Shown: one piece after another, positions 56,360 to 64,000 of the stretch
Position numbering within the stretch: the stretch's first letter is position 1
Layout of the letters: each line of letters starts with the position of its first letter
NCBI RefSeq assembly: GCF_036850765.1
Contig: NC_089491.1
Span: 92,722,740-92,786,739, forward strand
Source: Saccopteryx bilineata
Lineage: Eukaryota > Chordata > Mammalia > Chiroptera > Emballonuridae
Reading direction: 5' to 3'
DNA: 64,000 bases
Made by a program: the position numbers and the translations under genes
Notes under the pieces: generated by a model
The model's input: only the letters and a program-made list of their open reading frames with translations
Database searches by the model: none
What the model was told of the DNA's origin: nothing

Positions 56360-56797
56360 ATGGGAAACCTTCTCCCCCACTCTCAAACCCCACAGGTTCG
56401 AACCCTACACGCCCTATTGCAGAGTAGGCAAATTGAAGTTTGTGAAAAGGATCTCTGTACTTACTGGGAGATTCTCTCTAGTCTCAATCCCTGGATTGAG
56501 GATGCACCCCTCTGGGACCCAGGTACTTGGGCCCAAGCTCTCCGATGCATTCATTCGGCTGAGGTGCATGGGGGGCAAACCTTCTCTCTCGGCCTTACTC
56601 CTGCGTTATTGGCAATACACGCCTGCTTGACCGGTGCTCCTGCTGGGGACTCTCCGCCGGTCCCTAAGGTCCTGCAGGCTCCTCCTCTTTCAGAGGAACC
56701 CCTACCTCCATATTTGCCACCCCCTATAGAGGAAGAAAAGGGTTGGGCCACTCAGTTTGATGGACTTGCAGCCCCAAGCATGCAGAAACAAAACTAG
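56360..56797 (+). pseudogene. Gag N-terminal (matrix-like) remnant
   Basis: A 145-codon open frame 66 bp after the start of the primer binding site, where gag begins in a provirus. It opens with MGN, a possible N-myristoylation start, is rich in helical residues, and ends with a proline-rich section (PLPPYLPPP near residues 112-120) like the region after matrix. No capsid or zinc-knuckle nucleocapsid part follows, and the frame stops at TAG. A GGTGAGT donor-like site lies just upstream at 56342. No known matrix domain could be confirmed by eye. It may be an expressed-looking remnant or chance survival. Confidence 0.65.
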
Positions 56798-57692
56798 ATA
56801 CATTAGACACTGCGCCATCAAAAGGAGTGGAAGTCATTACTTCTGCATTCCCTGCGGGGGGGGGGGGGGGGCTCAAGGCACCACCCCCGCCTCTCAGACA
56901 CCATTTTCTCCAACATGTGTTCCAGCTGCAGACCCACAGGCCAGCCTATACGCCTCCATGTGTCTTTTTTCTTTCTGTCTGTCTTGCCTATTTTTCTGTA
57001 TCTCTCTCTCTCTCTCTCTCTCTTCCCCACCCCTCTCTCTGAAATGTTGCTGGAGGGACCCAGCCATGGCACAGTAGTGAGGATCACACCCTCTTCTAAC
57101 GCAAGGGAGAGATTATGCTTGTGTTTTTCAGCCAATTTGATCCCAGGAACCCCCCCCAACCTACTTGACAGGGTTTCTTGGGCACCTACTAAGTGCTTCA
57201 GTCTTCACTGGTACAAACCCACAGCCCTGACCATCTCCACACCGACTGCGCCTGAGGGGAGGAGGTTCTCAGTGCTCCAGAAGAAGACCTTGCAGCCGGA
57301 ATATGCGCCCCATAACATGGGGTGATGTGGAGGCTTTGGTGGGGTGGGCACAGAGATTGGCCACTGGCAGGCCCACAGGTCCTGACACTCTGTTTCTCCT
57401 CATGTGTGCCATTATCTCAGTGAACTCGCAGGTGCAAGGAGATCCTCACGTCTGGGTGGTTGTTCCCACCCTGACATAATTATGCCTGTTGAAGTTAATA
57501 GCCCACAGTTTCCAGTAGTATGTTCCAGTAACTGCTCCTTTAGTCTCCCTTGTGACAATAGTGGCCAGGAATCCCACTAGTGGAACGGCACTATATGGGA
57601 TAACCTCAGTGACCCAATGCTACTTAAGTTTAATAACACCATCTCCTTGGAGGGCGCGGGTGTCCTCTTTAGAAATCCTACTATGAGGGACT
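56798..57692 (+). pseudogene. Deleted and decayed retroviral interior
   Basis: About 0.9 kb between the gag-like remnant and the next frame. I see none of the protease, reverse transcriptase or integrase motifs, so pol is missing. The stretch holds a 16-base G homopolymer (near 56857-56872), a CT repeat (57001-57022) and broken frames. Some may be env-derived, but I cannot show it. Confidence 0.6.
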
Positions 57693-58097
57693 TTGCTGAA
57701 AAACGGTACTACCAACCAAGGCTCAGTAGGTGGCCTACCAGCCCTCCTCCCCCTAGCTACCAACAGCTGGGCCCGCCCTGCTAACCTTGCCTTCCCAGGG
57801 TCACCTCTTTGCCTGTTCCTGTATGACGAACATCTAAGAACACTCCCAAATGAAGGAATTCCCTATAGAGACTCTCGCATTGCCTCTGGCCCAGATGCGC
57901 AGACCATCAACCTCGGAGTTAGCCATTGGAAGCTGAGAGATGGAATGCAAACATATGCAGTACGCAGCCCACGGCAAGCCATCTGTTTCGTGTTTGGATG
58001 CTGGGAGCTTTGTGGGAAGGGGGCATGCATGGACTTACGACCATTTTTTGCAATCAAAATGGAACGGTGTTTAACAGCACCTAGGAAGTCTCTGTAA
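57693..58097 (+). pseudogene. Open frame of 134 codons, perhaps env-derived
   Basis: It lies in the place where env is expected. It contains several Cys residues and one potential N-glycosylation site (NGT near the start). There is no recognisable fusion peptide, immunosuppressive-type heptad region or CX6C motif. It could be a remnant of the surface subunit or an unrelated open stretch. Function is unknown. Confidence 0.4.
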
Positions 58098-58196
58098 CAC
58101 AATGGGAGGGAAATAATATCCTGATCCCTAGGAGGAATCCCCTGTTTAAGACCCCCGTTCTATTTCCTAACTAGTCAAACATTACAGAAGCTTGCC

Positions 58197-58363
58197 TTGT
58201 TGTTTAATCCAGCTAATCTATTAGCATATAGTATAATAGGTATTATAGTTGTTTTAGTTCTTCTAGGGTTCCATTGCATAATGTGTAACATTCAGAAGCT
58301 ACAACAACAGCAAGCCGTCATTCATCAAGTCAAATTGGCCTTAATTAAAAGAGAAAGGGGAGG
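58197..58363 (+). pseudogene. Env transmembrane-tail remnant
   Basis: The frame from 58197 encodes a hydrophobic membrane segment (YSIIGIIVVLVLLGFHCIMC) and then a polar tail with QKLQQQQ and KRERGG. It reads through the polypurine tract into the LTR, stopping at 58418. This layout (membrane anchor, short cytoplasmic tail, overlap with the polypurine tract) matches the end of env in class II retroviruses. The extracellular part of the transmembrane subunit is not visible. Confidence 0.65.
58347..58363 (+). promoter_or_regulatory. Polypurine tract
   Basis: AAAAGAGAAAGGGGAGG directly before the 3' LTR, the plus-strand primer in reverse transcription. Confidence 0.85.
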
Positions 58364-58684
58364 TGTTGGTGGAGTGCAGAGTGCATTCCTAGCAGCTGTG
58401 GCTGATGCAATGCTGTGAGAATACTCCAGCTCCCAGAACCCTCCTGGGCATACCCAGGAAGGGAGTTCACCTGCTATAAGGAAGTGACTTAGCGACAACC
58501 ATGCAGCTCCCTGATCTTTTCAGCTATTGGCTATGAAGAACAAGCTGTAACATCCTATTGGTGGAACCCATGTATATAAGCTAGTTTATTTCCTGAATAA
58601 AGTGGATCTGCATCACTGAACCTGGTCCCCGGAATCGGGTCTTTGCGTCTCTGTTGTCCACACCCCTGGCAGGACTTGTCCACA
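58364..58684 (+). mobile_element. 3' LTR of the endogenous retrovirus (321 bp)
   Basis: Starts TGTTGGTGGA, ends TGTCCACA. TATATAA at 58573-58579 and AATAAA at 58596-58601. Same length as the 5' LTR, collinear without gaps. TGGTTT follows at 58685-58690. Confidence 0.95.
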
Positions 58685-58690
58685 TGGTTT

Positions 58691-59342
58691 CACGGCTTAC
58701 ATTTAAGTATTTTATCCATTTTGAGTATTTATGTGAATGGTATAAGTTGGTGGTGTAGTTTCATTTATGTGCAGGTAGCTGTTCAATTTTCCCAACACCA
58801 TTTGTTAAAGAGACTGTCTTTACTCCATTGTATGCTCTTACCTCCTTTGTCTAATATCAATTGTCCATAAAGGTGTGGGTTTATTTCTGGGTTTTCTGTT
58901 CTGTTCCATTGATCTATATGCCTGTTCTTATGCCAGTACCAAGCTGTTTTGAGTACAATAGCCTTGTACTATAACTTGATATCAGGAATTGTGATACTTC
59001 CCACTTTATTCTTCTTCTTCAAGATTGCTGAGGCTATTTGTGTTCCTTTTTGGTTCCATATAAATTTTTGGAATATGTGTTCTATATCTTTGAAGTATGT
59101 CATTGGTATTTCAATTGGTATTGCATTAAATTTATGAATTGCTTTGGGTAATATAGACATTTTAATGATGTTTATTCTTCCTAACCATGAACACAGTATA
59201 TGCTTCCACTTGATTGTATCTTTCTTGATTTGTTTTATCAATGTTTTATAATTTTCTGAGTACAAGTATTTAACCTCCTCGGTTAACTTTACTCCTAGGT
59301 ATTTCTTTTTTTGTTGTTGCAATAGTGAAGGGGATTGTTTCC
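58691..59342 (-). mobile_element. L1-A, antisense, ORF2 (piece 4)
   Basis: Continues L1-A after the retrovirus with CACGGCTTACATTTAAGTATT. Minus-strand frame 58969-59322 shows [19 protein letters not shown] and [14 protein letters not shown]. It is cut at GTGAAGGGGATTGTTTCC by the 3' end of L1-B. L1-B has the same passage at 61135-61150, followed by its own continuation. Confidence 0.92.
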
Positions 59343-62300
59343 TTTTTTAATTAATTTATTGTGTTTACATAGATTCTAATCTCCCCACGAATTCATCCTC
59401 CCTTCCTCTGTGTTTCCCAGTACATCCCCCATTGTCCCCCTCTCCGTAAGGCCCCCCTCTTCTCCAGGATTTGCTTTTCTGCTCTCATCACATCCTATCA
59501 TCCTACCTATCATCCCCTTTTCCTCTGTTGGCTTCCATCTGGATCCTTTGATCCTGCCTCTGTCTCTATTCTGCTCCTCAGTTTATATTGCTCATCGGAT
59601 TCCTCACATGAGTGAGGTCACATGATATTTTTCTTTCTCTGCCTGGCATATTTCACTTAACATAATAGTTTATAGGTCCATCCATGTTGTCGCAAAAAAT
59701 AACATTTTCTTCTTTTTCATGATCTCATAGTATTCCATTGTGCATATGTACCACTGCTTTTTATTCGACTCATCCAGTGATGGACACTTGGACAGTTTTC
59801 AGATTTTGGCTATTGTAAACAATGCTGCCGTATACATGGGGGGTGCATTTCTCCTTTTGACTCATTGATATGGTGTTCTTGGGATATATTCCCAAAAGTG
59901 GGATGGCTGGGTCAAAAGGCAATATGATTTTTAATTTTTGGGGAAACCTCCATACTGTTTTCTACAGTTGCTATACCAGTTTGCATTTGCACCAGCAGTG
60001 TAGGAGTGTTTCTTTTTCTCCACATCTTTGCCAGCACCTATTGGGTGTTGTTGTTTTTTTTTATGAACGCAATTCTGACTGGTGTGAAGTGACATCTCAT
60101 TGTGGTTTTAATTTGCATTTCTCTAATGACTAGTGATGTTGAGCATTTTTTCTTTTGCCTATTGGCCTTCTGTATGTCCTCTTTGGAGAAGTGTCTATTC
60201 ATTTCTTTTGCTCATTTTTTGATTGGACTGTTTATCTTCCTAGTGTTGAGTTTTACAAGTTCTTTATAAATTTTAATTATTAACCCCTTATCAGACATAT
60301 TTTCGAATATGTTCTCCCATTGTGTGGTTTGCCTTTTTATTTTGTTCATATTGTCTTTACCTTTTTAGTTTGATATAGTCCCATTTTTTTATCATTTCCT
60401 TTATTAACCTTGCATGTGGAGATAAATCAGAAAATATATTGTTGCAAATAATGTTGGAGAGCTTATTGCCTATGTTTTCCTCTAGGATGCTTATTGTTTT
60501 ATGACTTACATTTAAGTCTTTTATTCATTTTGAGTTTATTTATGTGAATGGTGTAAGTTGGTGGTGTAGTTTCATTTTTGTGCAGGTAGATGTTCAATTT
60601 TTCCAACACCATTTGTTAAAGAGACTGTCTTTACTCCACTGTATGCTATTACCATCTTGGTCAAATATCAACCATCCATAAAGGTGTGGCTTTCTTTCTG
60701 GGTTCTCTGTTCTATTCCATTGATCTATTTATATACCTGTTTTTTTGTCAGTAGCAAGCTGTTTTGAGTACAATGGCCTTGTAGTATAACTTGGTTTCAG
60801 GAAGTGTGATAACAACCACTTATTCTTCTTTATCAAGATTTTTGAGTTTTGTTTCTTTTTTTTGGTTCCATATAAATTTTTGGAATATGAGTTCTATATC
60901 TTTGAAGTATGTCCTTGGTATTTTAATAGGAATTGCATTAAATTTATAAATTTCTTTGGGTAATGTGGACATATTAATGATGTTTATTCTTCCTAGCCAT
61001 GAACACGGTATATGCTTCCACTTGTTTGTATCTTCCTTGATTTCTTTTATCAATGTTTTATAATTTTATGAGTATAATTCTTTAAACTCCTTGGTTAAAT
61101 TTACTTATAGGTATTTTATTTTTTTGTTTTAATAGTGAAGGGGATTGTTTTATTAATTTCTCTGTCAGACAGATCATTGTTGGTGTATAAAAATGCCTCT
61201 AATTTCTGAGTATTAATTTTATATCCTGACACCTTGCTGAATTCCTTTATCAGGTCCAGTAGTTTTTTGACTGACTTTAGGATTTTCTATGTACAGTATC
61301 ATATCATCAACAAATAATGATAGGTTTATTTCTTTTTTTTCCATTTTGGATGCCTTTTATTTCTTCTTCTTGTGTGATTGCTTTGGCTAGAACTTTCAGA
61401 ACTATATTGAATAAGAGTGGTACCTTGTTCCTAATCTTAATTTTTGCCTATTGAATATGATGTTGGCTGTGGTCCTGTCATAGATAGCCTTATCATGTTG
61501 AGGTATGTTCCCTGTATTCCAACTTTGCTTAGGGTTTTGTTCATAAACGGGTGGTAGATTTTATCGAATGTTTTTTCAGCATCTATTGATATTATCATGT
61601 GATTTTTGTCCTTCCTTTTGTTTATGTGATAAATCATATTGATTGGTGAATATTGTACCAGCCTTGCCTCCCCAGAATAAATCCCACTTGATCATAGTGT
61701 ATAATTTTTTTAATATATTGCTGGATCTGGTTTGCTAATATTTTATTGAGGATTTTAGCATCTATAAATATATTCTTCAGGAATATTGGCCTATAGTTTT
61801 CTTTCTTTGTGTTGTCTTTGCCTGGTTTTGGAATCAGAATTATGCTCACCTAATAAAAGAAGCTTGAAAGTTTTCCCACCCTGAATTTTTTGAAATAGTT
61901 TGAGAAGGATAGGAGTTAGTTCTTCTTTGAATATTTGGTAGAATTGGCCTGTGAATTCATCTGGCCAAGGGCTTTTGTTTGTTGGGAGTTTTTTGATAAC
62001 TGTTTTGATCTCATTTGTTGTAATCAGTCTATTTAGGTTTTCTGATTCTTCCAGATTTATTTTTGAAAGATTATATATGTTTGAAGGAATTTGTTCATTT
62101 CAGGTTGTCTAATTTTTTGGCATACAGTTCTTCATAGTATTTGCTTATAATCCTTTGTATTTCTGCTGTGTTCATTGATACTTCCCCACCCTCGTTTCTA
62201 ATTTTATTTATTTGAGTCCTTCTTTCTTTTTCTTGGTGAGCCTGGCTAAGGGTTCATCAATATTGTTTACTTTTTCAAAGAACCAACTCTTGGTTTTATT

Positions 62301-62567
62301 GATTTCTATTTTTTTTTTAGTCTCAATGTCATTTATTTCCACTCTGATTTTTATTGTTTCCTTCCTCCTACTTGCTCTAGGTTTTACTTGCTGTTCTTTT
62401 ACTAGTTCTCATAGTTGCAGGATTAAGTTCTTTATTTGAGCTTTTTCTAGCTTCTTATGGTATGTCTATGCTATGAACTTCTTTCTCAGGACTGCTTGTG
62501 CTGTGTCCCACAGATTTTGAATTCTTTTATGCCCATTTTCATTTGTTTCAAGAAAATTTTTTATTTC
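59343..62567 (-). mobile_element. L1-B, antisense, 3' UTR and ORF2
   Basis: It begins with TTTTTTAATTAATTTATTGTG (3' tail) and pyrimidine-rich 3' UTR, then ORF2 in antisense. Minus-strand frames at 60820-61053 ([17 protein letters not shown]), 61437-61637 ([12 protein letters not shown]) and 61634-61849 ([18 protein letters not shown]) show the reverse transcriptase core in several frames. It reaches the endonuclease/linker junction near 62530 and is then entered by L1-C. Decayed, not active. Confidence 0.95.
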
Positions 62568-63090
62568 TTTTTTTTAAAATAATTTTATTTTTTTAATGGG
62601 GCAACATCAATAAATCAGGATACATATATTCAAAGATAACAAATCCAGGTTATCTTGTTGTTCAATTATGTTGCATACCCATCACCAAAGTCAGATTGTC
62701 CTCTGTCACCTTCTATCTAGTTTTCTTTGTGCCCCTCCCCCTCCCCCTTTCCCTCTCCCTTTCCCCCCTCTCCCCCGTAACCACCACACTCTTATCAATG
62801 TCTCTTAGTTTCACTTTTATGTCCCACCTACCCACCTACGTATGGAATAATGCAGTTTCTGGTTTTTTCTGATTTACTTATTTCGCTTCGTATCATGTTA
62901 TCAAGATCCCACCATTTTGCTGTAAATGATCCGATGTCATCATTTCTTATGGCTGAGTAGTATTCCATAGTGTATATGTGTCACATATTCTTTATCCAGT
63001 CATCTATTGATGGGCTTTTTGGTTGTTTCCATGTCCTGGCCACTGTGAACAATGCTGCAATAAACATGGGGCTGCATGTGTCTTTACGTA
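62568..63090 (-). mobile_element. L1-C, antisense, tail and 3' UTR
   Basis: T-rich tail, then AATGGGGCAACATCAATAAATC, the C-rich complement of the polypurine tract (62735-62780) and GTAACCACCACACTCTTATC. It corresponds base for base, with few changes, to the 3' UTR of the L1 at 47.5-47.8 kb. Confidence 0.95.
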
Positions 63091-64000
63091 TCAATGTTTC
63101 TGAGTTTTTGGAGTATATACCAGTAGAGGGATTGCTGGGTCATAAGGTAGTTCTATTTTCAGTTTTTTGAGGAACCACCATACTTTCTTCCATAATGGTT
63201 GTACTACTTTACATTCCCAACAACAGTATATGAGGGTTCCTTTTTCTCCACAGCCTCTCCAACATTTGCTATTATCTGTCTTGTTAATAATAGCTAATCG
63301 AACAGGTGTGAGGTGGTATCTCATTGCAGTTTTGATTTGCATTTCTCTAATAGCTAAAGAAGATGAGCATCTTTTCATATATCTGTTGGCCATTTGTATT
63401 TCTTCCTGGGAGAAGTGTCTGTTCATATCCTCTTCCCGTTTTTTTATTGGATTGTTTGTTTGTTTGTTGTTGAGTTTTATAAGTTCTTTGTATATTTTGG
63501 ATATTAGGCCCTTATCTGAGCTGTTGTTTGAAAATATCATTTCCCATTTAGTTGGCTTTCTGTTTATTTTGTTATCAGTTTCTCTTGCTGAGCAAAATCT
63601 TCTTAGTCTGATGTAGTCCCATTCATTAATTTTTGCCTTCACTTCTCTTGCCTGTGGAGTCAAATTCATAAAATGCCCTTTAAAACCCAGGTCCATGAGT
63701 TGAGTACCTATGTCTTCTTCTATGTACTTAATTGTTTCAGGTCTTATGTTTAGATCTTTGATCCATTTTGAGTTAATTTTAGTACAGGGGGACAAACTGT
63801 AGTCCAGTTTCATTCTTTTGCATGTGGCTTTCCAGTTTTCCCAGCACCATTTATTGAAGAGGCTTTCTTTTCTCCATTGTGTGTTGTTGGCCCCTTTATC
63901 AAAAATTATTTGACTATATATATGTGGTTTTATTTCTAGACTTTCTATTCTGTTCCATTGGTCTGAGTGTCTATTTTTCTGCCAATACCATGCTGTTTTG
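63091..64000 (-). pseudogene. L1-C ORF2 C-terminal part (antisense, runs off the window)
   Basis: A 240-codon uninterrupted minus-strand frame (63091-63813) matches the C-terminal half of ORF2 of the 44.4-kb L1 almost residue for residue, including [36 protein letters not shown] and [18 protein letters not shown]. Differences I noted include KREEDM for KWEEDM and [10 protein letters not shown] for [10 protein letters not shown]. The frame breaks near 63090, where the 44.4-kb copy continues with [10 protein letters not shown]. The 5' part lies beyond the window, so completeness cannot be judged. Confidence 0.95.

Noticed and set aside
57001..57022. CT run as a gene promoter element
   Set aside because: A simple repeat inside the decayed retroviral interior; nothing nearby suggests a promoter.

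Overview
The window is AT-rich mammalian nuclear DNA. It contains no host protein-coding exon, functional RNA gene or CRISPR array that I can support. Almost every open reading frame of 60-280 codons falls inside a transposable element or a low-complexity tract. At least 24 tRNA-derived SINE copies are present. The best preserved start with a GCCCTGGCCGG head, carry an A box (TGGCTCAGTGG) and a B box (GGTTCGATTCC), and end in GTTTCCAGCTTCAGAAAAA. I associate these with bats (VES-like SINEs), so an echolocating bat is my best guess. That is inference from recalled families, without a database search.

Layout. 0-10 kb: old SINEs, MIR- and L2-like fragments, and L1 pieces in AT-rich single-copy DNA. 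10.6-13.6 kb: an antisense half-LINE (HAL1-like) element whose ORF1 is followed directly by a 3' tail, split by a SINE. 14-29 kb: mostly unassigned AT-rich DNA with SINEs, old L1 fragments, a Tigger-like relic, and a 331-bp hAT MITE with an exact 8-bp target duplication. 29.4-36.5 kb: one old sense L1 that received two SINEs, a 5'-inverted L1 (itself hit by a solo LTR), a further SINE whose tail was later duplicated in tandem, and a 3'-truncated 7SL RNA pseudogene. 37.4-38.3 kb: a 5'-inverted L1 with a 14-bp target duplication. 42-44 kb: antisense old L1s. 44.4-47.8 kb: a younger sense L1 cut off at the start of the reverse transcriptase half. 48-54 kb: mostly unassigned, with one more inverted L1 junction, old SINEs and a hAT MITE.

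54.4-64.0 kb is a nested stack. Antisense L1-A contains two SINEs, a 2.7-kb internally deleted endogenous retrovirus (two 321-bp LTRs, lysine-type primer site, exact 6-bp target duplication), and antisense L1-B. L1-B is in turn entered by antisense L1-C, which runs off the window. L1-C is close to the 44-kb L1 but in opposite orientation.

The sequences do not act together as a gene system. They record successive insertions, with L1 machinery the likely mobiliser of the SINEs and the 7SL copy. I did not find a convincing new biological system. The most informative items are the inverted L1s, the tail-less 7SL copy, the deleted retrovirus and the order of nesting.
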